From Verrucomicrobiota bacterium (GTDB lineage Bacteria; Verrucomicrobiota; Verrucomicrobiia; Opitutales; Opitutaceae), in contig JAEXPG010000487.1 of NCBI GenBank assembly GCA_023447015.1, forward strand, positions 1 to 6,080: DNA of 6,080 nucleotides, written 5' to 3'. Positions 1 to 6,080 of the stretch are shown here, in pieces (position 1 is the stretch's first letter; the number at the start of each line of letters is the position of its first letter). The notes under the pieces were generated by a model that ran no database searches, had not been told where the DNA came from, and saw only the letters and a program-made list of their open reading frames with translations. The position numbers and the translations under genes are program-made.

Positions 1-1740
1 CTCGAGGGCAACACCCAGGAGTTCACGCTCAAGGACGCCACCATCACCTACGGCGAGCCCGCCTCCTTCAGCCCGAAGATCCACGCCGACTCCCTCGATT
101 TCGTCCAGGGCAAGAGTTTCCGTGCCCACGGCGCCCACCTGGGCATTGGCCCCATCCCGCTCGCCCCGCTGCCCGTCTTCAGCCAGCGCCTCGACACGCC
201 GCCGATCGAGACCGACATCCGCGCCGGTTTCCGCAGCTCGCTCGGTGCGTTCCTCGACGTGACCGCCCTCGCGCCCCTCTCCAACGGCGTCTACTTCGGA
301 CCCGAGATCGGCGCCTACAGCAAACGCGGCCTCATCCTCGGACCCGCGGCCAACTACGACACCCAGCGCGGCGACACCTCCTACTTCGGCCAGCTCCGCT
401 CCGGCTGGATCTACGACTTCGCCGGCAACGCCCAGCGCGGCCTCGACATCGAGGGCAAGCAGATCGACCACAACCGCGGCTACATCGACTGGCGCCACCT
501 CCAGACCTACGGCGAGCACCTCACCGTCATGGGCCAGGTCGGCTACTGGAGCGACTCCGAGATCATCCGCGACTACGCCCGCCAGCGTTTCGCCCGCAAC
601 CAGCAGCCGGAGACGTTCGTCGAAGTCGACTACGCCGGGAACAACTACATCGCCTCCGCCTTCGGCCGTTTCCAGCCCAACGATTTCCAGATCACCCAGC
701 GCCGCGAGCCCGAGCTGCGCGTCGACCTCCTCGCCTCCCCGCAGGACCTCGGGGTCGTCCAGCGCGGCTCCGTCAGCTTCGTCAGCCTACGCGAGGACGC
801 CTCCACCCTCTCGCCGAAACTCTCCAGCGAGCGCCTCGACCTCTTCTTCGGACTCGAGCGCCCGACCGCCATCACGCCCTGGCTGACCTACACCCCCGTC
901 GCCGGCGGCCGCGTCAGCCACTACTTCTCGCCCCTCGGCGCCAAGGACGACTACACCCGCGTGCTCGGCCAGCTCGGCCTCGACCTCCGCGCCCGCGCCT
1001 ACGGCGAGTTCGACGTGAAGAGCGAGCGCTGGAACATCAACGGCCTCCGCCACCTCATCGAGCCCTTCGCCCAGTACCGCTACATCCCCGACGCCGAGAA
1101 GGGCCGGGCCTACATCCCCGACATCGACCGCCACGTCTTCTCCACCCGCCTCCAGCCGCTCGACCTCGGCGACATCCGCTTCCTCGACGACCTCAGCGAG
1201 ATCAACACAGTCCGCTACGGCCTCGCCCAGCGGCTCCAGACTCGCGACGGCAAGGGCGGCGTCCGCGATCTCATCGTCCTCACCCTCGCGCAGGACCGCC
1301 ATTTCAACCGCCTCGTCGCTCCGGCCATCCGTCGCTCCTCGGACCTCCACGCCGACATCGCCGTGATGCCCGCGCAGTGGATCCGGTTCGACGCCTACCA
1401 GCGCGTCAATCCCCACAACTTCCGCCTCGAGGAGTTCAACTCCGGCGTCACCTTCACCGACTCCGACTTCTGGAGCGCCCGCTTCGGCACCCAGTTCCTC
1501 CGCGACCAGCTCGAGGAATACACGCTTGATGTCGCCGTGCGCCTCAACGAGCGCTTCACCGTCACCGGTCTCTGGCGCTACGACGCCATCGAGGAGCAGT
1601 TCTACGAGCAGGTCTACGGCCTCCGCCAGACGTTCCGCAACCTCTGGTCGATCGAGTACCAGATCGCTTTCCAGGAGGGGCAGCGCCGCGAGTCCTCCGG
1701 CCTCCAGTTCCGCGTCCAACTCGAAGTCTTCAAGTTCTGA
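1..1740 (+). CDS. lptD: LPS-assembly protein LptD, C-terminal part (5' end outside window)
   Basis: LptD is the outer-membrane beta-barrel that, with the lipoprotein LptE, inserts lipopolysaccharide into the outer leaflet. The frame is open from the first base, so 579 residues are visible and the real start lies upstream; the GTG at 259 is internal. The family is usually about 750-850 residues, so the signal peptide and most of the periplasmic jellyroll are missing here. Visible residues about 1-60 look like the end of the jellyroll, leading into IPLAPLPVF, which resembles the LptD segment ending in 'LPYF'. Next comes the barrel entry (GFRSSLGAFLD, then a YFGPEIGAYSKRG-like repeat). RHLIEPFAQYRY (about 350-361) and NTVRYGLAQRLQTR (about 402-415) match the typical 'H-EP--Y-Y' and 'N-v-YGl--R' blocks of the C-terminal LptD domain. 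The rest is rich in alternating aromatic and polar strands, and the last residue is Phe, the usual outer-membrane barrel signal. No cysteine occurs in the visible part. A terminator follows 6 bp after the stop. Confidence 0.87.
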   Translation, partial: LEGNTQEFTLKDATITYGEPASFSPKIHADSLDFVQGKSFRAHGAHLGIGPIPLAPLPVFSQRLDTPPIETDIRAGFRSSLGAFLDVTALAPLSNGVYFGPEIGAYSKRGLILGPAANYDTQRGDTSYFGQLRSGWIYDFAGNAQRGLDIEGKQIDHNRGYIDWRHLQTYGEHLTVMGQVGYWSDSEIIRDYARQRFARNQQPETFVEVDYAGNNYIASAFGRFQPNDFQITQRREPELRVDLLASPQDLGVVQRGSVSFVSLREDASTLSPKLSSERLDLFFGLERPTAITPWLTYTPVAGGRVSHYFSPLGAKDDYTRVLGQLGLDLRARAYGEFDVKSERWNINGLRHLIEPFAQYRYIPDAEKGRAYIPDIDRHVFSTRLQPLDLGDIRFLDDLSEINTVRYGLAQRLQTRDGKGGVRDLIVLTLAQDRHFNRLVAPAIRRSSDLHADIAVMPAQWIRFDAYQRVNPHNFRLEEFNSGVTFTDSDFWSARFGTQFLRDQLEEYTLDVAVRLNERFTVTGLWRYDAIEEQFYEQVYGLRQTFRNLWSIEYQIAFQEGQRRESSGLQFRVQLEVFKF

Positions 1741-1746
1741 TCCACC

Positions 1747-1773
1747 GAGGCCCGGTCCCCCCGACCGGGCCTC
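1747..1773 (+). terminator. Rho-independent-like terminator after lptD
   Basis: A perfect 11-bp stem (GAGGCCCGGTC at 1747-1757 pairing with GACCGGGCCTC at 1763-1773) encloses a five-C loop and begins 6 bp after the lptD stop codon. The trailing T run is weak: only three consecutive Ts (1778-1780), within CTCGTTTCC. Weak tails are common in very GC-rich genomes. Position and stem strength make transcription termination the best reading; an mRNA 3'-end stabilising hairpin is the alternative. Confidence 0.72.
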
Positions 1774-1857
1774 CTCGTTTCCGTGGCGTGCCGCCCCCGA
1801 ATGCGGGCACCGCGCCCGCGCCCCCGCCGCGGCCCTCCACGTTCGTGCCCATCAGTG

Positions 1858-1879
1858 TGCTCTGCCGTACGGCAGAGCA
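1858..1879. repeat. Perfect 22-bp palindrome upstream of the methyltransferase gene
   Basis: The half-site TGCTCTGCCGT (1858-1868) is followed directly by its exact reverse complement (1869-1879), centred on GTAC. As RNA it would form a 9-bp stem with a GUAC tetraloop; as DNA it could bind a dimeric protein. The symmetry stops at the flanking bases (G1857 and G1880 do not pair). One base separates it from the heptamer array, so the two may form one 65-bp repeat unit. It is not followed by a T tract, so a terminator role is less likely. Its function is unknown. Confidence 0.85.
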
Positions 1880-1880
1880 G

Positions 1881-1922
1881 TTCCGTCTTCCGCCCTCCGT
1901 CCTCCGTCTTCCGTCCTCCGCC
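1881..1922. repeat. Six tandem YTCCGYC heptamers
   Basis: Six head-to-tail 7-bp units fill the 42 bp before the start codon at 1924: TTCCGTC, TTCCGCC, CTCCGTC, CTCCGTC, TTCCGTC, CTCCGCC. They vary only by C/T changes at units' first and sixth positions, so the pattern is YTCCGYC throughout. The + strand is all pyrimidine except for one G per unit; the - strand has many closely spaced GG runs. Tandem heptamers are known as dispersed repeats in other bacteria (for example the STRR repeats of cyanobacteria), but the function of this one is not known to me. It occupies the place where a ribosome binding site would be expected. Confidence 0.9.
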
Positions 1923-1923
1923 C

Positions 1924-3174
1924 ATGACCACGCCCGACCAATCCACTCCCGCCTCCAGCTCGGGCCGAGCCCCCCGCCAGCTCGCGATCTTCGGCGAACT
2001 CCTCCGCGGCCTCGCGCCCGCCGCCCGCCGCGAGCGCAACTTTCCCTCCTACCTCCAGCACCGGCTCAGTCGCGACAAACGCTTCGGCTCCCGCGACCGC
2101 CGCCTCTACCGCGCCCTCGCCTACGCCGCCATCCGCCACCTGCCCTGGATCGAAGTCGCGCCCGAATCCCTCCGGCCCGATCTCGCGCTCTGGCTCGGGG
2201 CCGAGGAACCCGCGCTCGCCTCGCTCCGCACCGCGATCCTCGCCGACTGGCCTCCGTTGCCGGCCGCGCCCGCCGAGCAGGCCACCGTGCTCGCCGCACG
2301 CCTCGGCCGCCCCCTCACCGTCGAACAACTCTTCCCCGACTGGCTCACCACCGAAGCCCCGGCGTTGACCGGTCCGGCGCGCGACATCCTCCTTTCCCGC
2401 CCGCCGCTCTGGCTCCGGCTCCAGACCGCCGATCCCGTCGCCGTCGACACCTGGCTCCAGCTCGAAGGCATCCCCTTCCGGCACCACCCCCTCCTGCCCG
2501 ACGCCCGCGGACTTCTGATCGAAGCCGACGTCGCCCGCAGCGCTCTCTACGAGGCCGGCACCTTCGAGGTTCAGGATCTCGGATCCCAACTCATCCTCGC
2601 CCTCGCCGCTCCCGCGCCCGGCACCCGCTGGCTCGATGCCTGCGCCGGGGCCGGCGGCAAGACGCTCCAACTCGCCCGCCTCCTCGGCCCCTCCGGCAAG
2701 ATCGACGCCACCGACATCCGCACCGAAGCCCTCGCCGAGCTCCGCACGCGCGCCACCCGCGCCGGACTGGCCAACATCGCCACGCTCGCCGCCCCGCCCG
2801 CCGCCGACCGTCTCTACGACGGCGTCCTCGTCGACGCCCCGTGCAGCGGTTCCGGGACGTGGCGCCGCGCGCCGCACCTCCGCTGGCAGACGACCTCCGC
2901 CGATCTCCAACGCCACCACGAGCGCCAGCTCGCGATCCTCGGCGACCACGCCGCCCGCGTCCGCCCCGGCGGCCGCCTCGTCTACGCGACCTGCTCGCTC
3001 GCCCGCACCGAGAACGAAGGCACCGTCGCCGCCTTCCTCGCCGCGCATCCAAACTTCCTTGTCATCCCGCCGGCCGACTCCTTCGGCTGCGCCGTCGGCC
3101 CACTCGGCGTCTCGATTCTCCCCCACCAGCATGACACCGACGCCTTCTTCGTGAGCGTGTTGGAACGTAAGTGA
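1924..3174 (+). CDS. RsmB/NOP2/Sun-family SAM-dependent RNA (cytosine-5) methyltransferase
   Basis: This cytoplasmic enzyme of 416 residues is expected to transfer a methyl group from S-adenosylmethionine to C5 of a cytosine in rRNA or tRNA. The N-terminal half (about 1-150) is helical and includes RFGSRDRRLYRAL, which resembles the N-terminal region of RsmB-type proteins, although I cannot confirm a NusB-like fold. About 155-230 look like the family's linker domain, ending in FEVQDLGSQL. The methyltransferase core follows: DACAGAGGKT (238-247, SAM-binding motif I), the acidic residue D264 in TDIR, DAPCSG (304-309) with C307, and YATCS with C357. C307 and C357 are the release and nucleophile cysteines of this family, and their 50-residue spacing equals that of E. 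coli RsmB (C325/C375). ATG 1924 was chosen because the frame upstream runs through the heptamer repeats and gives only Pro/Arg/Ser-rich sequence. Nothing resembling a Shine-Dalgarno site precedes it. The exact RNA target, and so the choice between rsmB and a paralogue, cannot be read from the sequence. Confidence 0.9.
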   Translation: MTTPDQSTPASSSGRAPRQLAIFGELLRGLAPAARRERNFPSYLQHRLSRDKRFGSRDRRLYRALAYAAIRHLPWIEVAPESLRPDLALWLGAEEPALASLRTAILADWPPLPAAPAEQATVLAARLGRPLTVEQLFPDWLTTEAPALTGPARDILLSRPPLWLRLQTADPVAVDTWLQLEGIPFRHHPLLPDARGLLIEADVARSALYEAGTFEVQDLGSQLILALAAPAPGTRWLDACAGAGGKTLQLARLLGPSGKIDATDIRTEALAELRTRATRAGLANIATLAAPPAADRLYDGVLVDAPCSGSGTWRRAPHLRWQTTSADLQRHHERQLAILGDHAARVRPGGRLVYATCSLARTENEGTVAAFLAAHPNFLVIPPADSFGCAVGPLGVSILPHQHDTDAFFVSVLERK

Positions 3175-3291
3175 CAAGGCAGGGAGAGTGCGCACGCCCA
3201 CGTATCGTTCCGGTCCTTCATCGCCCCAATCCCTCTGCCCGCGGCTGAATTGCCCTTTCCCGCGCGCGATCGTCCATCCACCATCCGCCGC

Positions 3292-4665
3292 ATGCTCACC
3301 CCGGCCCGGCTCCTGCGCACCATTCTCGCCGCCGCGGCGTGCCTCGCGGCATCGCGACTACCGACCGCCCTCACCGCCGCGCCACAGAACATCCTCGTGC
3401 TCGGCGACAGCCTCTCCGAGGAGTTCGCGTTCGTGCTCCCGTTCTCCGCGCCGGACAGCAACCCGACCGAAGCCAACCTCCGCAACTGGATCGAGATCCT
3501 CGCCGCCACCCGCACCGACGAAATCTCCTTCGGCAATTACGAGGGCCACGTCGCCTACTACGGCGACTACCGCAACGGCGGCCACGCCTACAACTGGGCC
3601 GTGCTCGGCTTCAAAACCAAGGACCTCGTCGAGCTCATCAACCCGCCCCTGTTCCCCACCACGCCGGAGCAGACGCTCGACTTCATCTCCTGCCCGCGAC
3701 TGAAGAAGCACCTCCGGACCGAGGTCGCCTACGCCGTGATCTTCTGCAGCGGCAACGACCTGAGTTCGCTCTACGCCGAGCTCTGCACCGGCACCGCCAC
3801 TCCGGCGCAGATCGAGGGCCTCCGCAACAACCTCGCCGACACGATCGACTTCATCCGCGCACAGAATGCCACGCTCCCGATCGTGCTCGTCAACGCGCCC
3901 GACATCGGAGTCACCCCCAGCGTGAAGAACCGCGCGCCCGACCCCGCCCTGCGCGCCGTCGCCACCGCCGGCATCGCCGCCCTCAACACGCTCCTCGCCG
4001 ATCTCGCCAGCGCCCGCGGCATCGCCCTCGCCGACAGCTTCGCCCTCACGCGCCGCTTCGACGAGCGCTCGCCCTTCCTCCTCAACGGCTCCGTGCTCCT
4101 CAACACCGGCGACCCGACGGGGGAAAACCGTTCGCACTACCTCTTCGCCAAGGACGGCTTCCACGCCGCGACCGCCGCCCAGGCGCTCATCGCCAACGAA
4201 ATCCTCCGCGCGCTCAACGACCGCTATGCCGCGGGGTTCACGCTCCTCTCGAACCGCGAAATTCTCGCGACCGTCCTCGGCCTCGACCCCGACCAGCCTT
4301 TCCGCGACTGGCTCGCCGCCGCCGGCCTCCCGGCCGCCTCGAGCGCGACGGCCGACCCCGACGGCGACGGCCTTGCGCTCCTCACCGAATTCGCGCTGGG
4401 CCTCTCACCCGCTCAGCCCGGAGCGGAACCGTGGCTGCCGGCACCGCTCCCGCCCGCCGGCACTACCGCCCGTTTCGCCTACCCGGCCGACCACTCCGGC
4501 GGCTACGCCATCACCACCGCCGAGTGGAGCGCGGATCTGGCCGGCACCTGGCAACCGGTCCCCGCGGACTGGCTCACCACCGGGGCGGCCACCACCGAAA
4601 TCTCGCTCCCGGCGAGCATCGGCCCCCGAGCCTTCCTCCGGCTGCGCACCACCGTCGCGCCCTAG
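3292..4665 (+). CDS. Exported SGNH/GDSL-family hydrolase with C-terminal DPDGDG module
   Basis: This is a predicted exported esterase- or lipase-like hydrolase of 457 residues. Residues 1 to about 30 resemble a signal peptide: Arg6 and Arg9, then a short Leu/Ala-rich core, then a small-residue stretch ending near TALTAA. All four SGNH blocks are visible: GDSL (38-41) with nucleophile S40; G106 in NWAVLG; N155 in SGND; and DGFH (288-291) with D288 and H291 of the catalytic machinery. The order and spacing fit a catalytic domain of about 290 residues. After about 320 a second region begins: a WLAAAGL segment, the acidic DPDGDG motif (355-360) and LLTEFALGLSP, then a beta-rich stretch ending in AFLRLRTT. 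I recognise this tail from many secreted Verrucomicrobiota proteins; DPDGDG resembles calcium-binding thrombospondin-3 or dockerin-like loops. ATG 3292 is preferred over the TTG at 3250 because it places the signal peptide at the N-terminus. Substrate is unknown: acetylated polysaccharide, lipid and arylester are all possible. Confidence 0.85.
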   Translation: MLTPARLLRTILAAAACLAASRLPTALTAAPQNILVLGDSLSEEFAFVLPFSAPDSNPTEANLRNWIEILAATRTDEISFGNYEGHVAYYGDYRNGGHAYNWAVLGFKTKDLVELINPPLFPTTPEQTLDFISCPRLKKHLRTEVAYAVIFCSGNDLSSLYAELCTGTATPAQIEGLRNNLADTIDFIRAQNATLPIVLVNAPDIGVTPSVKNRAPDPALRAVATAGIAALNTLLADLASARGIALADSFALTRRFDERSPFLLNGSVLLNTGDPTGENRSHYLFAKDGFHAATAAQALIANEILRALNDRYAAGFTLLSNREILATVLGLDPDQPFRDWLAAAGLPAASSATADPDGDGLALLTEFALGLSPAQPGAEPWLPAPLPPAGTTARFAYPADHSGGYAITTAEWSADLAGTWQPVPADWLTTGAATTEISLPASIGPRAFLRLRTTVAP

Positions 4666-4666
4666 G

Positions 4667-4758
4667 GCGTTTCTGGGAAACAGCGCGGACCGCCGTACCC
4701 CCGCAGTCGGGGCGCCGTCGCGCCAAGAAAACCATTGCGCCAAAACCGGCCCGGCGCA
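4667..4758 (+). promoter_or_regulatory. Leader of glyA with overlapping inverted and direct repeats (candidate only)
   Basis: The 111-bp spacer before glyA holds several short pairable elements: GTTTC/GAAAC (4669-4673 with 4677-4681, extendable by two GC pairs across a bulged A); CCCCG/CGGGG (4699-4703 with 4708-4712); GGCGC/GCGCC (4711-4715 with 4720-4724); and TGCGCC/GGCGCA (4736-4741 with 4753-4758). GCGCC is repeated at 4720 and 4737 as part of a direct repeat (GCGCCAAGAAAACC and GCGCCAAAACC), and GGCGC at 4711 and 4753, so different pairings exclude each other. The first two hairpins might end transcription of the hydrolase gene. I see no clear -35/-10 pair. Short GC stems arise often by chance at this base composition. 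Confidence 0.3.
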
Positions 4759-4776
4759 GACACTCACGTTTTCCCG

Positions 4777-6057
4777 ATGAGCACCGCCACCTCCCAAGTC
4801 CTCAACGCCTCCCCCCTGCGGGTTCTCGATCCCGAGATCCACGCCCTCGTTGCCGCCGAGCTGCACCGTCAGCAGGAGCACATCGAGTTGATCGCCTCGG
4901 AAAACTTCACGCTCCCGGCCGTCATGGAGGCCCAGGGCAGCGTGCTCACCAACAAGTATGCCGAGGGTTATCCGGGCAAGCGCTGGTACGGCGGCTGCGA
5001 GTTCGTCGACAAGGTCGAGCAGCTCGCCATCGACCGCGCCAAGGCCCTCTTTGGCGCCGAGCACGCCAACGTCCAGCCGCACTCCGGCTCCCAGGCCAAT
5101 TTCGCCGTCTACACCTCCGTGCTCCAGCCGGGCGACAAGATCCTCGGCATGAACCTCAGCCACGGCGGCCACCTCACCCACGGCAACCCGGCCAACTTCT
5201 CCGGAAAACTCTACAACTTCGTCCAGTACGGCGTGCGCCAGGACAACGGCCTCATCGACTACGACGAGCTCGCCAAGGTCGCCGCCGCCGAGAAGCCGAA
5301 GATGATCACCGTCGGCGCCAGCGCCTACCCGCGCGTGATCGACTTCGCCCGCATGGGCGAGATCGCGCGCTCCGTCGGCGCCCTGCTCTTCGCCGACATC
5401 GCCCACATCGCCGGCCTCGTCGCCGCGGGCATCCACCCCTCGCCGGTGCCGCACGCCGACTTCGTCACCACGACCACCCACAAGACCCTGCGCGGCCCGC
5501 GCGGCGGCCTCATCCTCTGCAAGGCCATCCACGCCAAGGCGCTCGACAGCGCCGTCTTCCCCGGCGGCCAGGGCGGCCCGCTCGAGCACGTCATCGCCGC
5601 CAAGGCCGTCTGCTTCGGCGAGGCCCTCAAGCCCGAGTTCAAGGCCTACCAGCAGCAGATCGTCGCCAACGCCAAGGCGCTCGCCGCCGCCATGCTCAAG
5701 CGCGGCTACGCCCTCGCCTCCGGCGGCACCGACAACCACCTCATGCTCGTCGACCTCCGCGCGAAATTCCCGGAGCTCACCGGCAAGGTCGCCCAGGAGT
5801 CGCTCGATAAGGCCAACATCACCTGCAACAAGAACACCGTCCCGTACGAAACCCGCTCGCCCTTCCAGGCCAGCGGCATCCGCCTCGGCACGCCGGCGGT
5901 GACCAGCCGCGGGATGAAGGAGGCCGACATGGACAAGATCGCCGAAGCGATCGACCTGGTGCTCGGCGCCCCCGAGAGCGAGGAGAAGCGCGCCGCCGCC
6001 AAGGCGATCGTGAAGACCCTCACGGCCGCCCACCCGCTGCCGTACAAGCAGGCCTGA
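4777..6057 (+). CDS. glyA: Serine hydroxymethyltransferase
   Basis: This cytoplasmic PLP enzyme interconverts serine plus tetrahydrofolate with glycine plus 5,10-methylene-tetrahydrofolate, the main source of one-carbon units for purines, thymidylate and methionine. The protein is 426 residues (E. coli 417) and appears complete. Near the N-terminus are IELIASENF and NKYAEGYPGKRWYGG (from about 60), where the folate and substrate-binding Tyr and Glu residues lie. HGGHLTHG follows, then D207 and H210 in ADIAHIAGL (PLP ring contacts, E. coli D200/H203). K236 in TTTTHKTLRGPRGG forms the Schiff base with PLP (E. coli K229). R369 in SGIRLGTPA binds the substrate carboxylate (E. coli R363). ATG 4777 is chosen because it gives the usual short N-terminal tail; the in-frame TTG at 4735 would add 14 atypical residues. 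No Shine-Dalgarno sequence precedes the ATG. Only 23 bp of sequence follow the stop, with no visible terminator in them. Confidence 0.97.
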   Translation: MSTATSQVLNASPLRVLDPEIHALVAAELHRQQEHIELIASENFTLPAVMEAQGSVLTNKYAEGYPGKRWYGGCEFVDKVEQLAIDRAKALFGAEHANVQPHSGSQANFAVYTSVLQPGDKILGMNLSHGGHLTHGNPANFSGKLYNFVQYGVRQDNGLIDYDELAKVAAAEKPKMITVGASAYPRVIDFARMGEIARSVGALLFADIAHIAGLVAAGIHPSPVPHADFVTTTTHKTLRGPRGGLILCKAIHAKALDSAVFPGGQGGPLEHVIAAKAVCFGEALKPEFKAYQQQIVANAKALAAAMLKRGYALASGGTDNHLMLVDLRAKFPELTGKVAQESLDKANITCNKNTVPYETRSPFQASGIRLGTPAVTSRGMKEADMDKIAEAIDLVLGAPESEEKRAAAKAIVKTLTAAHPLPYKQA

Positions 6058-6080
6058 GTAGAGTCCCGCACCCGCTCGGA

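Noticed and set aside
1852..3201. A 449-codon open frame on the - strand opposite the methyltransferase
   Set aside because: Same cause: its translation is Gly/Glu/Ala-rich and the + strand gene has all its catalytic motifs.
3175..3291. Promoter or riboswitch in the spacer before the hydrolase
   Set aside because: Only an 8-bp palindrome (GTGCGCAC, 3188-3195) and GC-rich runs are visible; no convincing -35/-10 pair or conserved RNA core.
3250..3294. TTG at 3250 as the hydrolase start
   Set aside because: It would place 14 residues including several prolines and arginines before the signal peptide; ATG 3292 fits an exported protein better.
3325..3345. Lipoprotein lipobox around Cys17 of the hydrolase
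   Set aside because: The residues before the Cys are all Ala (AAAAC) with no Leu/Val/Ile at -3, and the small-residue stretch near residue 30 fits ordinary signal peptidase cleavage at least as well. It cannot be fully excluded.
4699..4712. CCCCG/CGGGG hairpin as a terminator of the hydrolase gene
   Set aside because: The stem is only 5 bp and no T tract follows, so it is too weak to call alone.
4735..4770. TTGCGC as a -35 box for glyA
   Set aside because: No A/T-rich -10 hexamer occurs at a 16-18 bp distance; the bases there are GC-rich.
4735..4779. TTG at 4735 as the glyA start
   Set aside because: It would add 14 residues not typical of the family and would put the start inside the repeat-rich leader; ATG 4777 gives the usual N-terminus.
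3339..5810. An 823-codon + strand open frame crossing the hydrolase and glyA
   Set aside because: It is out of frame with both genes, extremely rich in Arg, Pro and His as expected for a shifted frame of GC-rich DNA, and crosses two well-supported genes.
4405..6033. A 542-codon open frame on the - strand opposite glyA and the hydrolase end
   Set aside because: It lies antisense to clearly conserved genes. The strong C preference at third positions removes antisense stops, and the translation is low-complexity Gly/Val/Glu/Ala-rich with no domain motif.

Overview
The window is very GC-rich, with C strongly preferred over G at third codon positions on the + strand (ctc, gcc and cgc dominate). 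All four genes lie on the + strand. The gene content is a Gram-negative outer-membrane assembly protein, an RNA cytosine methyltransferase, a secreted SGNH hydrolase ending in a DPDGDG-type module, and serine hydroxymethyltransferase. The DPDGDG tail, the base composition and the YTCCGYC heptamer repeats together suggest a Verrucomicrobiota bacterium, probably of the Opitutaceae. This is recognition from memory and is not proven by a search.

Layout: 1-1740 is the 3' part of lptD, which is open at the left edge. A strong GC hairpin at 1747-1773 closes it. Positions 1774-1923 hold no gene but contain a perfect 22-bp palindrome (1858-1879), followed after one base by six tandem heptamers (1881-1922) that run up to the next start codon. 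Positions 1924-3174 encode an RsmB/NOP2/Sun-family RNA m5C methyltransferase. Positions 3175-3291 are a short spacer with nothing convincing in it. Positions 3292-4665 encode an exported SGNH/GDSL hydrolase. Positions 4666-4776 are a leader with several short inverted repeats and a direct repeat built on GCGCC. Positions 4777-6057 are a complete glyA.

The genes do not form an obvious pathway. LptD acts in the outer membrane, the methyltransferase modifies RNA, the hydrolase is probably exported, and GlyA supplies glycine and one-carbon units. Spacers of 111-183 bp and the terminator after lptD argue for largely independent transcription units. The genes are ordinary. The least explained DNA is the palindrome-plus-heptamer unit before the methyltransferase and the repeat-rich leader of glyA. 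None of the three visible start codons has a recognisable Shine-Dalgarno sequence. No clear new multi-gene system is present.
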